64,000 bases of DNA, from contig NZ_CP058349.1 in the NCBI RefSeq assembly GCF_013395055.1, forward strand, positions 1,116,001-1,180,000, given 5' to 3'. Below the pieces are notes generated by a model that did no database searches, was not told the origin of the DNA, and was given only the letters and a program-made list of their open reading frames with translations. Every line of letters starts with the position of its first letter. The stretch's first letter is position 1. Positions 1 to 10,886 of this stretch are shown here, one piece after another. Made by a program: the position numbers and the translations under genes. The stretch comes from Pseudomonas sp. ABC1. Its GTDB lineage: Bacteria > Pseudomonadota > Gammaproteobacteria > Pseudomonadales > Pseudomonadaceae.

Positions 1-38
1 CCCAGGGTGCGCTCGTACAGATTGCTGGAATGGCTCAT
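1..38 (-). CDS. 5' end of an unidentified gene divergent from the LysR regulator (partial)
   Basis: An ATG on the minus strand at 38-36 opens a frame that runs off the left edge for 12 full codons, beginning MSHSSNLYERTL. It is too short to assign to a family. The reason to call it is position: it starts about 85 bp from, and divergent to, a LysR-type regulator, the usual arrangement of such a regulator and its target. The Shine-Dalgarno sequence is weak. The start and even the existence of the gene are tentative. Confidence 0.35.
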   Translation of the reverse strand, partial: MSHSSNLYERTL

Positions 39-124
39 GGAAAAACTCGCTATCGAATGCAGTGGCCGCTATTCTCATCGCAAAATCCGAAACCATATAA
101 TTAGCAGCCATCGGTAAAACCGAT

Positions 125-1000
125 ATGTCATTTTCCAGCGAAGCACTCCAGGCCTTCACCCATGCAGCCAACAGCGGCTCCTTCAGTGCAGCCGGTCGGC
201 GCCTGGAGAAAAGCCAGTCGACCATCAGCGAAGCCATCTCGCGCCTGGAAATCGACCTGGGCGTGGAACTGTTCGTGCGGGGCGCCCGCCAATTGCAGCT
301 CACCGAGGCAGGGCGCAGCCTGCTGCCCCATGCCGAGGAAGTCCTCGCTGCCGGAGATCGGCTGTCGCGCCATGCCGCGCAATTGTCCGCAGGGCTGGAG
401 ACCCGCCTGACCCTGGTCCTGTCCGATGCCTACCAGCCGGCCCAATACGAGGCACGCCTGCGCGAACTGGACGAGCGCTACCCGGACCTGGAGTTCGAAT
501 GCGTGATCGGCGAGCACTCCGACGTGCTCGACCTGGTCAGCCAGGGGCGCGCCCAACTCGGACTACTCGCGACACAGGGCAGCTACCCGCCCGACATCGC
601 ACGTGCCAGCCTGGCCCTCAGTGCCGACTTCGGCCTGTTCGTCGCCCATGACCACTCACTGGCCAGGCAAGCACGCATCACTCAACAGGACCTGGAGTCC
701 TGGCGTGTCCTTCGCCTGAGCAGCGTCGTGGCCAGCGAAACCCCCAGCGACGACCTGCCCGGCAGCGCAACGCGCTGCTGGTCCGCACCGGACTATCTGC
801 TGCTGCTGGAAATGGCGGCCCAGGGCTTCGGCTGGGCCGCGCTGCCACGGCAACTGGTAGCGGGCTATGCCAAGGGGCAACTGGCGGAACTGGCCGTGGC
901 CGGCTGGCCCAAGCATGTGCCGGTGGATGTGGTCTGGTCGCGCCGCAGCCCTCTCGGACCGGCGGCGAGCTGGTTGCTCGATCGCCTGCTGGCCGGATAA
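125..1000 (+). CDS. LysR-family transcriptional regulator
   Basis: A 291-residue protein of the usual LysR length. Residues 1-60 form the winged helix-turn-helix (AFTHAANSGSFSAAGRRL, then KSQSTISEAISRLE), followed by the conserved FVRGARQLQLTEAGRSLLPHA segment and a linker helix. Residues from about 90 form the periplasmic-binding-protein-like effector domain. These proteins are cytoplasmic tetramers that bind a small inducer and act on a divergent promoter, so the gene starting at 38 on the other strand is the likely target. The start ATG at 125 gives the canonical N-terminus, though no strong ribosome-binding site precedes it. The inducer cannot be inferred. Confidence 0.9.
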   Translation: MSFSSEALQAFTHAANSGSFSAAGRRLEKSQSTISEAISRLEIDLGVELFVRGARQLQLTEAGRSLLPHAEEVLAAGDRLSRHAAQLSAGLETRLTLVLSDAYQPAQYEARLRELDERYPDLEFECVIGEHSDVLDLVSQGRAQLGLLATQGSYPPDIARASLALSADFGLFVAHDHSLARQARITQQDLESWRVLRLSSVVASETPSDDLPGSATRCWSAPDYLLLLEMAAQGFGWAALPRQLVAGYAKGQLAELAVAGWPKHVPVDVVWSRRSPLGPAASWLLDRLLAG

Positions 1001-1042
1001 CGGGCGGTTCCCGCCAAGGACGGGCCGGCTTATCATGCCGCC

Positions 1043-2425
1043 ATGATCAAAGACCCGTTCCAGCGCCTGAACCTCGACCGCGAGGTGCTCAGCGTCAGCC
1101 AGCTCAACAACCGCGCCCGCCTGCTGCTCGAGGATGTCTTCACCGGCATCTGGGTCGAGGGTGAAATCTCCAACCTGGCCAAGCCCGCCTCCGGGCACGT
1201 TTATTTCACCCTGAAAGACAAGCAGGCCCAGGTGCGCTGCGCCCTGTTCCGCCAGAATGCCCTGCGCGTGCGCCAGGTGCTGCGCGACGGGCTGGCGGTG
1301 CGGGTACGCGCCAAGGTCTCGCTGTTCGAAGGGCGTGGCGATTACCAGTTGATCATCGACACCCTGGAACCCGCTGGCGATGGTGCCCTGCGCCTGGCCT
1401 TCGAAGCGCTGCGCGAGCGTCTGGCGGAGGAAGGTCTGTTCGATGCTGCGGACAAGGCAGCCCTGCCCAGCCACCCACAGCGCATCGGTATCGTCACCTC
1501 GCCCACTGGCGCGGTCATCCGCGACATCATCAGCGTCTTCCGACGCCGCGCCCCGCAGGTGGAACTGGTGCTGATACCCACCGCCGTGCAGGGCCGCGAA
1601 GCCACCGAGCAGATCATCCAGGCCCTGGCACTGGCCGACCGCGCCGGCTTCGACGCGCTGATCCTGGCCCGTGGCGGCGGCTCACTGGAGGACCTCTGGT
1701 GCTTCAATGAAGAGGCCGTGGCGCGTGCCATCCATGCCTGCGTCACGCCGATCGTCAGTGCCGTAGGCCATGAAACCGATGTGACCATCGCCGACTTCGT
1801 CGCCGATGTCCGCGCGCCAACGCCTTCCGCCGCCGCCGAGCTGCTGGCGCCGGACAGTCAGGAAATGCACCTGCGCGTCCAGGCCCTGCATCAGCGGCTG
1901 CAACGCGCCCTGCGCGAACGCCTGCGCCATGAGCGCCTGCGCTTCGACAGCCTGCGTCGGCACCTGCGCCACCCGGGCGAACGCCTGCGCCAGCAGGCAC
2001 AGCGGGTGGACGACCTGGAGCTGCGCCTGCGCCACGCACTCGAACGCCAGGCATCGTTGCGCCAGCAACGACTGTCGCAACTGGCCACGCGCCTGGGTGC
2101 GCAGCATCCAGGACGCACACTGCAACTGCTGAGGCAACGCCTGGACAACCTGGCTGAACGGTTGCCGCGCAGCATGCAGGAAGCCCTCACGCGCCGCCGC
2201 CAGCAGTTGCACGGCCAGACGCAGACACTGCATGCGGTCAGCCCACTGGCCACCCTCGGACGCGGCTATTCGATCCTGCTCGACGAGCGCGGCCAGGCCA
2301 TCCGCGAAGCTGGCGACACCCATACCGGGCAACGCCTGACGGCACGCCTGGGCAAAGGCGAGTTGCGCGTGCGTGTCGAAGACAATCACCTGACACCCGT
2401 CACCCTCCCACTCCTCGACGAATGA
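1043..2425 (+). CDS. xseA: Exodeoxyribonuclease VII large subunit
   Basis: A 460-residue protein, the normal length for XseA. The N-terminal OB-fold (about residues 17-110, with LSVSQLNNRAR and WVEGEISNL) is followed by the catalytic domain (RIGIVTSPTGAVIRDI and GHETDVTIADFVADVRAPTPSAAAE) and a long Arg/Leu/Gln-rich coiled coil from about residue 275 to 390. The C-terminal segment contains the conserved LGRGYSIL motif. With the small subunit XseB, not present here, it degrades single-stranded DNA from both ends in mismatch repair and recombination. The next gene starts 4 bp after the stop, so the two are probably co-transcribed. Confidence 0.96.
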   Translation: MIKDPFQRLNLDREVLSVSQLNNRARLLLEDVFTGIWVEGEISNLAKPASGHVYFTLKDKQAQVRCALFRQNALRVRQVLRDGLAVRVRAKVSLFEGRGDYQLIIDTLEPAGDGALRLAFEALRERLAEEGLFDAADKAALPSHPQRIGIVTSPTGAVIRDIISVFRRRAPQVELVLIPTAVQGREATEQIIQALALADRAGFDALILARGGGSLEDLWCFNEEAVARAIHACVTPIVSAVGHETDVTIADFVADVRAPTPSAAAELLAPDSQEMHLRVQALHQRLQRALRERLRHERLRFDSLRRHLRHPGERLRQQAQRVDDLELRLRHALERQASLRQQRLSQLATRLGAQHPGRTLQLLRQRLDNLAERLPRSMQEALTRRRQQLHGQTQTLHAVSPLATLGRGYSILLDERGQAIREAGDTHTGQRLTARLGKGELRVRVEDNHLTPVTLPLLDE

Positions 2426-2429
2426 GCTC

Positions 2430-3251
2430 ATGCGCCTACTTCTCCTGCTGCTCACCCTCGGCCTCGCGCTGCCAGCCCATGCCGAAGGATTCATCAGCCG
2501 ACTGCTGAACAAACCCTTCCCCGGCGGCGTCGCCGTGCTCGACCTGGGCAACGCCAGCCAGGCACCCACGGCCCGTTACCAGGGCAAACCGGTACTGGTG
2601 ATCCGCGAGGACGGCAAGCGCTGGATCGCCATCGTCGGCATCCCGCTGGGCACGAAGCAAGGTGCCCAGCAAGTGGAAGTCGAAGGCCGCAACCTGGGCT
2701 TCGAGGTCGGAGAGCGGCATTACCGCGAACAGCGCATCACCCTGAAGAATCAGCAGCAAGTCACCCCCAACGCCAAGAACCTGGCCCGCATCGAACGCGA
2801 ACTGGCCGAGCAGACCAAGGCCTATCGACTGTTCAGCCCACGCCAGCCAAGCAACCTGCTGTTCGACAAACCGGTGAATGGCCCGCTCTCCAGCCCCTTC
2901 GGGCTACGCCGCTTCTTCAACGGCGAGGAACGCAACCCGCATTCGGGGCTGGACTTCGCTGTCCCCCAGGGCACACCCATCAAGGCGCCCGCCGCTGGCG
3001 AGGTGATTCTGGTTGGGGATTATTTCTTCAATGGCCGGACGGTATTCGTCGATCACGGCCAGGGACTGATCAGCATGTTCTGCCACCTGTCACAGATCGA
3101 CGTGAAGGTCGGCGACAGCCTGCAACGAGGCGCCGTACTCGGCAAGGTTGGCGCCACGGGCCGCGCCACCGGCCCGCACCTGCACTGGAATGTCAGCCTG
3201 AACGATGCCAGGGTGGACCCGGCGATTTTTATTGGCGCGTTTAAGCGCTGA
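2430..3251 (+). CDS. Secreted M23-family metallopeptidase
   Basis: A 273-residue protein. Residues 1-18 are a signal peptide (poly-Leu core ending in AHA), so the product is periplasmic. An N-terminal beta domain (about 30-110) precedes a LytM/M23 peptidase domain (about 150-270) in which the zinc-site residues are all present: H171 and D175 (HSGLD) and H250/H252 (GPHLHW), plus H219. An intact site suggests an active peptidoglycan endopeptidase rather than a degenerate EnvC/NlpD-type activator. It follows xseA by 4 bp, likely an operon. The precise cell-wall role cannot be read from sequence. Confidence 0.88.
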   Translation: MRLLLLLLTLGLALPAHAEGFISRLLNKPFPGGVAVLDLGNASQAPTARYQGKPVLVIREDGKRWIAIVGIPLGTKQGAQQVEVEGRNLGFEVGERHYREQRITLKNQQQVTPNAKNLARIERELAEQTKAYRLFSPRQPSNLLFDKPVNGPLSSPFGLRRFFNGEERNPHSGLDFAVPQGTPIKAPAAGEVILVGDYFFNGRTVFVDHGQGLISMFCHLSQIDVKVGDSLQRGAVLGKVGATGRATGPHLHWNVSLNDARVDPAIFIGAFKR

Positions 3252-3321
3252 GTGTGGATAGCCGTATTGCTTTGGCTTTGGGCGTACATCCGTTGCAGAG
3301 GTGGTGGCTGGGCCACCGATT

Positions 3322-3548
3322 GCGCCCTTACGGCGCCTCACTTTTTCTTGCTTGCCCAAGAAAAAGTAAGCAAAAAGAAGGGCACCCCCAGCATACGGCC
3401 CCTGCGCTGCGCTCCGGGGCTCCCTCGCTCCATCGCCGTTCCAGGGGCACGCCGCGAAGGGCCATCCATGGCCCATCGCGCCTCTCGCGGCATCCCTGCC
3501 GCTCAACCCCTTACACGACGACTCCGCTCGGCCTCCTGATGGGGGTGG
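3322..3548 (+). repeat. Intergenic repeat, copy A
   Basis: Begins with GCGCCCTTACGGCGCCTC, then a poly-T/poly-A hairpin (CTTTTTCTTGCTTGCCCAAG with AAAAAGTAAGC), then a G+C-rich body. Its core at 3392-3419 (28 nt) is an exact reverse complement of 3772-3799 in copy B. The downstream parts (GGCATCCCTGCCGCT versus GGCATCCATGCCACT when aligned) are also related. It carries no open frame of its own. I take it to be a non-coding dispersed Pseudomonas intergenic repeat; copy A lacks about 60 bp present near the start of copy B. Confidence 0.8.
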
Positions 3549-3646
3549 TGAAGCATGCGGTGACTGGAAGACCGAATTAAACAAACTTGATTTAAGTTTA
3601 TCTTTAGGTCTTGTCTGCAAGGGATGTCACAGACGCAGCATCCTCC

Positions 3647-3928
3647 CCCCTTTCAGAAGGCTGAACGCAGGCATTGCGTAGGGGAGCGAGTGGCATGGAT
3701 GCCACGAGAGGCGTAAAGGGCCAGGACGGCCCTTGTACGCCGGCCCCCGGAGCGATGCCGAAGTGAAGGAACCCCGGAGCGCAGCGCAGGGGCCGTATGA
3801 CTGGGGGCGTGTTTCTTTGCTTCCTTTCTTTGCACGAGCAAAGCAACGTAGCGAAGCGGAGTAACAGCCGTAGGCTGGCCCGAAGGGCGAGCGCAGCGAG
3901 TCAAGGGAGGCGCCGTAAGGGCGCAACA
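3647..3928 (-). repeat. Intergenic repeat, copy B (inverted relative to copy A)
   Basis: Read on the minus strand it begins at 3928 with the same GCGCCCTTACGGCGCCTC end as copy A. It then has an extra segment (CTCGCTGCGCTCGCCCTTCG and CTTCGCTACGTTGCTTTGC) absent from copy A, then the shared hairpin region and the exact 28-nt core at 3772-3799. It ends near a CTTTCAGAAGGCTGAACG tract. The two copies face each other and could pair as one long imperfect hairpin in single-stranded DNA or RNA. Confidence 0.8.
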
Positions 3929-4003
3929 GGTTGATCAATCGGTAAAGATGCAGCGGGTGTATGTCAAAATCTCAAACACCCCAGAGCCATCACCTTTCAG
4001 ACC

Positions 4004-5008
4004 TTACCAACCAATCCCAAACCCAATGGTATACCGCGTCTCGTCCAGGTCGCTCTGAGCGCCACTGACGATGTCCTTCTCGGCCTTCATATTCAGCGAA
4101 GCCCAATCGGTAACCTTGTAACGCAGACCCAGGGTGGCATCCAGGGTGTAGTCGGCAACGCTGCTCAGCGGCTTGCCCGCCTCACCGGTGCTGAACAGCT
4201 CGATGCTCTTGCCCAGCAGGTAGCGGTTGTAGTTCCACTTCAGCGCCGCCGAATAGAAGTCGTCCTTGTCACCGTCGGCGAATTTGTAGTCACTGCGGTT
4301 GATCAGCGAAGCCAGGGAGAAGGCGCCCAGCTCGTTATCCCAGAACTGGTAACCAGGACCCGTACCGACCGTACGCTGGCGCCTGACGTCTTCGATCTTG
4401 TCGCGCTTGTAGCTCAGGCGCCCCTGCCAGAACCAGTGCTCATCGATAAACCGGTCCAGCGCGTACTCGGCGTCCCAGTTATCGGTGGTGGTCACGTCGT
4501 TCTTGTATTCGCGGTTGTAGTTGGCCTTGCCGTTATGGCGCCACAAGCCGTGCCGCGCGGTGGTGTCGAACGCCACGTCGTAGTCGTCGGTGTCGTTCTC
4601 GGCGCGTTTGTAATCCAGCGCGACGCCAATGTTGCCCTTCCAGGTGAAATCCTGAATCAGCGACCGTGGCGGCATGAGCTGGGAAATGCTCGCCAGTTCG
4701 ACCGTCTTCGGCTCGCCGCCGTTGGCCAGTGTCACCCGGCCTTCCTCGGCGGGCTGCAGCGACTTGGCCATGTCACCGGTCACATCGCCCTGTTTGACCA
4801 GCAACTGACGCTCGCTCTCGAGGGTCGCCACGTCGCTCCATTTCAGGGCGATGGATCCACCGTAGTCGGTTTCGATCAGCAGCTTGCCGCCATCGAGCAC
4901 GGTGATCTTGCCCGTAAGGCGATCACCATTCTTCATCCATACGGTATCGGCCAGGGATGGCAGGGAAAGCGCGCACAGCGCAACGCACAGCAAGGATCGG
5001 GAAAACAT
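4004..5008 (-). CDS. DUF481 family outer-membrane protein
   Basis: 334 residues from the ATG at 5008, chosen because it opens a clear signal peptide (MFSRSLLCVALCALSLPSLA) ending before DTVWMKNGDRL. The frame is open further upstream, but that extension has no secretion signal. The N-terminal third matches the WMKNGDRLTGKI segment typical of DUF481 proteins. The remainder alternates aromatic and polar residues (YKRDKIEDVRRQ, YNREYKNDVTTT) as expected of a beta-barrel, and it ends in an aromatic residue (GFGIGW), the usual outer-membrane insertion signal. Function in this family is not established; an outer-membrane location is inferred. It is transcribed divergently from the alkyltransferase-like gene. 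Confidence 0.8.
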   Translation of the reverse strand: MFSRSLLCVALCALSLPSLADTVWMKNGDRLTGKITVLDGGKLLIETDYGGSIALKWSDVATLESERQLLVKQGDVTGDMAKSLQPAEEGRVTLANGGEPKTVELASISQLMPPRSLIQDFTWKGNIGVALDYKRAENDTDDYDVAFDTTARHGLWRHNGKANYNREYKNDVTTTDNWDAEYALDRFIDEHWFWQGRLSYKRDKIEDVRRQRTVGTGPGYQFWDNELGAFSLASLINRSDYKFADGDKDDFYSAALKWNYNRYLLGKSIELFSTGEAGKPLSSVADYTLDATLGLRYKVTDWASLNMKAEKDIVSGAQSDLDETRYTIGFGIGW

Positions 5009-5122
5009 AGGCGTAGAACATCTACAGATAGAACAGGGACTGGCATTATCCGCATGCCAGGCAGCACGGCAATAGCTGTCTGCTGAATGGATTTCCAGGT
5101 ACCGACGCCACGGGACTCGCAC

Positions 5123-5485
5123 ATGCCTCAACCACCCCACTCCGCTACCCCGCAACACGCCCCGGAAGATACGCGCCCCAGCGCCGTCTACCTGGTGCTG
5201 GCACAGGTGCCCCATGGCCATGTGGTGAGCTACGGGCAACTGGCGGCCATGGCCGGCCTCGGGCGGGCGGCACGCTGGGTCGGACGACTGCTGTCGCGCT
5301 TGCCGGCGGGCAGCCAACTGCCCTGGCACCGCGTCGTGGCCGCGGGAGGACGCATCAGCCTGCCCGAAGACAGCCCCTCCGGACAGGAGCAGCGCGCCCG
5401 TCTGCGCGCCGAAGGCATCAGTATCCGCAGCGGCAAGGTGGACATGCGTCGGTACGGCTGGCATTTGCCCGATCACAGCGGTTAG
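5123..5485 (+). CDS. Alkyltransferase-like (ATL) DNA-repair protein
   Basis: 120 residues from the ATG at 5123; an in-frame upstream ATG at 5087 is possible but adds a non-conserved leader. The fold is the C-terminal DNA-binding domain of O6-alkylguanine-DNA alkyltransferase: VVSYGQLAAMAG, GRAARWVGRLL helix, then PWHRVV. The active-site cysteine of the PCHR motif is replaced by Trp (W68), which defines ATL proteins such as E. coli YbaZ. These cannot remove alkyl groups; they bind O6-alkylguanine lesions and hand them to nucleotide-excision repair. It lies just upstream of ampG in the same direction, separated by 35 bp. Confidence 0.92.
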   Translation: MPQPPHSATPQHAPEDTRPSAVYLVLAQVPHGHVVSYGQLAAMAGLGRAARWVGRLLSRLPAGSQLPWHRVVAAGGRISLPEDSPSGQEQRARLRAEGISIRSGKVDMRRYGWHLPDHSG

Positions 5486-5520
5486 AGTGCGCGTTTTACG
5501 CACGCTTCCGAACCGACCCT

Positions 5521-7209
5521 ATGCCCCGTGAAACCTGGCGCGATGCCATCGCCGCCTATGCCAGCCCCGCGACCCTGGCCCTGCTGCTGCTGGGCTTCGC
5601 CGCCGGCCTCCCTGCGATACTGGTGTTCTCCACGCTGTCGGTCTGGCTGCGTGAGGCGGGTGTTTCGCGCGAGACTATCGGCTTCGCCAGTTGGATCAGC
5701 CTGGCCTATGCCTTCAAATGGGTCTGGTCGCCAATGCTCGACCAGTGGCGCCTGCCCTGGATCGGCCGGCTGGGCAAGCGCCGCTCCTGGCTGGTGCTGT
5801 CGCAATCACTGATCGCCTTCGGCCTGATCGGCATGGCGCTGTGCAACCCGCAGCACAACCTGGGGCTACTGATCGCCATGGCGGTGGTGGTCGCCTTCGC
5901 CTCGGCCACCCAGGACATCGCCATCGACGCCTACCGCCTGGAAATCGCCGAACAGAAGCTGCAAGCCACCCTCGCCGCCAGCTACATGACCGGCTACCGC
6001 GTCGCCATGCTACTGGCCAGCGCTGGCGCCCTGTTCCTGGCCGAATGGCTCGGCTCCAGCAACCTCGAATACAGCCAGGCCGCCTGGAGCACCACCTACC
6101 TGCTGTTCGCCGCCCTGATCCTGCCGGGGCTGCTGACCAGCCTGGTGATTTCCGAACCGCCCGCGACCGCCCCACTGCCCAGCGGCCCTTCGCGCTACAC
6201 GTTCAACCACCAGTTCGCTGCGGTCGGCCTGCTGCTGGTACTGCTGATTTCCGTGCCGGCAATGATCAACGCGCTGATTGCCCAGGCCTGGCCACGCGCC
6301 CTGCTCTACGCGCTGTTCATCGCCGGATCGCTTTCGCCGGTGGGACGCTCCCTGCTGGTTCCGGTGCGCAGCATGCTGTGCGAAGCGGCCCGCAAGCATC
6401 GTCCGGAGCGCTTCGATTTCGTGCACCAGGCGGTGTCGGTGCTGGTGCTGATCATCCTGATGGTGTCCGCCACCGGCATGTGCCAGTCCTACTGGGGCGG
6501 CTACTGGCCACGCGGCACCATGTACCTGCTGATCTGCTGGGGTTGCCTGAGTGCGCCGGGGCGAATCCTGATGGGGCCGGTGCTGACACCGATCACCGAC
6601 TTCATCCTGCGCTATCGCTGGGAGGCGCTGCTGCTGCTGGGGCTGATCGCCACCTACCGGATGTCCGACACGGTGATGGGCGTAATGGCCAACGTGTTCT
6701 ACATCGACCAGGGCTTCAGCAAGGACGAGATCGCCAGTGTCAGCAAGCTGTTCGGGCTGGTGATGACGCTGCTGGGTGCAGCCGTCGGCGGCTTGCTGAT
6801 CGTGCGCTTCAGTATCCTGCCGATCCTGTTCATCGGCGGCCTGGCCTCGGCGGCGACCAACCTGCTGTTCATGCTGCTGGTGGACATGGGCGCCAACCTG
6901 CAGATGCTGATCGTGACCATCTCCTGCGACAACTTCAGCGCCGGCCTGGCCTCGACCGCCTTCGTGGCTTATCTGTCGAGCCTGACCAACCTGAAGTTCT
7001 CCGCCACCCAGTACGCCCTGCTCAGCTCGCTGATGCTTCTGCTGCCGAGGCTGCTGGGCGGGTACTCAGGGGTGATGGTCGAGAGCCTGGGCTACAGCGA
7101 CTTCTTCCTGGTCACGGCCATTCTTGGCGTACCGACCCTGATCCTGATCATCTGGCAATGGCGCAGAAGCTGCCGGGCGGACGAAGGCGAGCAACCGGCC
7201 AATCACTGA
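5521..7209 (+). CDS. ampG: AmpG-type muropeptide permease (MFS)
   Basis: A 562-residue inner-membrane protein with about 14 hydrophobic segments, longer than E. coli AmpG but similar to the Pseudomonas form. Family signatures are near the N-terminus: LLLGFAAGLPAILVFSTLSVWL, a KWVWSPMLDQ loop and a QDIAIDAYRLEI segment. AmpG imports GlcNAc-anhydroMurNAc peptides from the periplasm for cell-wall recycling, and this flux controls AmpR-dependent beta-lactamase induction. The order ampG followed by convergent yajQ and then panE matches what I recall of the P. aeruginosa chromosome. The first ATG fits the family N-terminus. Confidence 0.9.
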   Translation: MPRETWRDAIAAYASPATLALLLLGFAAGLPAILVFSTLSVWLREAGVSRETIGFASWISLAYAFKWVWSPMLDQWRLPWIGRLGKRRSWLVLSQSLIAFGLIGMALCNPQHNLGLLIAMAVVVAFASATQDIAIDAYRLEIAEQKLQATLAASYMTGYRVAMLLASAGALFLAEWLGSSNLEYSQAAWSTTYLLFAALILPGLLTSLVISEPPATAPLPSGPSRYTFNHQFAAVGLLLVLLISVPAMINALIAQAWPRALLYALFIAGSLSPVGRSLLVPVRSMLCEAARKHRPERFDFVHQAVSVLVLIILMVSATGMCQSYWGGYWPRGTMYLLICWGCLSAPGRILMGPVLTPITDFILRYRWEALLLLGLIATYRMSDTVMGVMANVFYIDQGFSKDEIASVSKLFGLVMTLLGAAVGGLLIVRFSILPILFIGGLASAATNLLFMLLVDMGANLQMLIVTISCDNFSAGLASTAFVAYLSSLTNLKFSATQYALLSSLMLLLPRLLGGYSGVMVESLGYSDFFLVTAILGVPTLILIIWQWRRSCRADEGEQPANH

Positions 7210-7260
7210 CAGGTCCGACAAGGGCGCCCGGCGCCCCCGTTCGGTCTGTCCTGGGCGCAA

Positions 7261-7740
7261 TCAGTCGCGGAAGTTGTTGAACTGCAGCGGCATGCCGAAA
7301 TCCTTGGCACGCAACGCGGCGATCGCCTCTTGCAGGTCGTCGCGCTTCTTGCCGGTCACACGCACCTGCTCGCCCTGGATCGCCGCCTGGACCTTGAGTT
7401 TCGAGTCCTTGATATGGGCGACGATCTTCTTCGCCAGCTCCTTGTCGATACCCTCGCGCAACACGACTTCCTGCTTGACCACTTTGCCGGAGGGATAGGC
7501 GTCCTTGAACTCCAGGCACTGGACGTCGATCTTGCGCTTGACCAGGCTCAGCTTGAGGATTTCCAGCATCTGCTCCAGCTGGAAGTCCGCGTCGGCCGTC
7601 AGGTTGACGGTCAGGTCCTTGGCTTCGAAACTGCCTTTGCCACGCAGGTCATAGCGACGGTCCAGTTCCTTGACGGCGTTGTCGACCGCATTGGTGACTT
7701 CGTGTTTGTCCAGTTCGGACACGACGTCGAACGAGGGCAT
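7261..7740 (-). CDS. yajQ: YajQ family nucleotide-binding protein
   Basis: 159 residues from the ATG at 7740 (MPSFDVVSELDKHEV), the conserved YajQ N-terminus; the longer open frame upstream is not conserved. The conserved GSFEAKDLTVNL, KRKIDVQCLE and AIQGEQVRVTGKKRDDLQ segments are all present. YajQ proteins have two RNP-like folds; homologues in Xanthomonas and Pseudomonas bind cyclic di-GMP and work with transcription regulators. It is convergent with ampG and divergent from panE. A ribosome-binding site (GGAGAAGT on the minus strand) sits just ahead of the start. Confidence 0.95.
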   Translation of the reverse strand: MPSFDVVSELDKHEVTNAVDNAVKELDRRYDLRGKGSFEAKDLTVNLTADADFQLEQMLEILKLSLVKRKIDVQCLEFKDAYPSGKVVKQEVVLREGIDKELAKKIVAHIKDSKLKVQAAIQGEQVRVTGKKRDDLQEAIAALRAKDFGMPLQFNNFRD

Positions 7741-7864
7741 GAAACTTCTCCTTATACAATGGCGCGCCCGAGCATACCGACAGGGCGCCTGGCTTGACGA
7801 TATGAAAAGGGCGTCATTATAACTGTTCGGCTCGACCATTCCTCCCCACAGAAACAGGCGCCGC

Positions 7865-8809
7865 ATGAGCCACGCACATGACGCACAGGCCTTACCCCCG
7901 CTGCATGTCCTCGGGGCCGGCAGCCTTGGCAGCCTCTGGGCCACCCGCCTGTACCGCAGCGGGCAGAATGTCAGGCTGATCCTGCGCACTCCGGAACGGC
8001 TGGCGGCCTACCAGGCGGCGGGCGGGTTGACCCTGATCGAAAACGGCCAGGCACAGCGTTACCCGATCCCCGCCGAACTGCCCGACGCGAATACGCCCAT
8101 CCAGCGCCTGCTGGTCGCCTGCAAGGCCTACGATGCCGAACCCGCCATTGCCGGCGTGGCCGCACGCCTGGTGCCAGGCTGCGACACGCTCCTGCTGCAA
8201 AACGGCATGGGCAGCCAGCAACGCATCGCCGGGCACTGGCCCGGACTGCATGCGATCTTTATCTCCGCAACCGAGGGTGCTTACCGCCCGGCCGACTTCC
8301 AGGTCGTGTTCGCCGGCCACGGACACAACTGGCTGGGCTCGCCTGACCAGCGAAGCGCGCCGGCCTGGTTGCATGACAGCCTGCAAAGGGCCGGCATCCC
8401 CCATGACTGGAGCCCCGACATCCTGCTGCGCCTCTGGCAGAAACTGGCGATCAACTGCGCCATCAATCCCCTGACCGTCCTGCACGAATGCCGCAATGGA
8501 GAGCTGCTGCAGATACGGGGCGAAGTGCTGGAGCTGTGCGACGAGCTGGCCCTGCTGCTGACCCGCAATGGCTATCACGAATCGGCTCGCGAATTGCCGG
8601 AAACCGTGCTGCGCGTCATATCGTCCACGGCGGACAACTACTCGTCGATGTACCAGGACGTGCGCAACGGACGCAGGACCGAGATCGCCTACCTGCTCGG
8701 CTACGCCTGCGCACAGGCCGAGCGCCAGGGCCTGGAGCTACCTCGCCTGCAACGGCTGCTCCAGCGGTTGCGAGATCACCTGCGCGCACTTGGATTGCCC
8801 ACGGACTGA
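7865..8809 (+). CDS. panE: 2-dehydropantoate 2-reductase
   Basis: 314 residues. The N-terminal Rossmann domain carries the NADP-binding loop LGAGSLG (residues 16-22). The C-terminal helical domain has the catalytic lysine in the conserved WQKLAINCAINPLTVL segment (K193, with N197 and N200), and a VYQD-like MYQDVRNGRRTEI motif follows. The enzyme reduces ketopantoate to pantoate in pantothenate and coenzyme A synthesis. Paralogues of this family exist in pseudomonads, so the symbol rests on motif integrity and on the yajQ-panE gene order. Confidence 0.88.
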   Translation: MSHAHDAQALPPLHVLGAGSLGSLWATRLYRSGQNVRLILRTPERLAAYQAAGGLTLIENGQAQRYPIPAELPDANTPIQRLLVACKAYDAEPAIAGVAARLVPGCDTLLLQNGMGSQQRIAGHWPGLHAIFISATEGAYRPADFQVVFAGHGHNWLGSPDQRSAPAWLHDSLQRAGIPHDWSPDILLRLWQKLAINCAINPLTVLHECRNGELLQIRGEVLELCDELALLLTRNGYHESARELPETVLRVISSTADNYSSMYQDVRNGRRTEIAYLLGYACAQAERQGLELPRLQRLLQRLRDHLRALGLPTD

Positions 8810-8853
8810 GGCACGGCTACCCTGCACCCACATCCAGCCACCTGAACCTCGCC

Positions 8854-10872
<2,019 letters not shown>

Positions 10873-10886
10873 ATCAGGAGTCGCAC

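Larger units (their letters stand above)
3252..4003. other. Gene-free 750-bp interval filled by two facing repeat copies
   Basis: Between the M23 peptidase stop and the DUF481 stop I find no credible gene. Short open frames on both strands overlap each other and consist of repeat sequence with no start signals. Most of the interval is two copies of one repeat family in opposite orientation (listed separately). Between them lies about 100 bp of A+T-richer sequence (3549-3646). Confidence 0.75.

Noticed and set aside
3252..3620. Short open frames in the repeat gap
   Set aside because: They read through repeat sequence, differ between the two copies and lack start signals.
5691..7280. A 529-codon frame overlapping ampG in another frame
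   Set aside because: It is highly Arg/Ala/Pro/His-rich, the typical out-of-frame product of G+C-rich coding DNA; ampG has clear membrane motifs.
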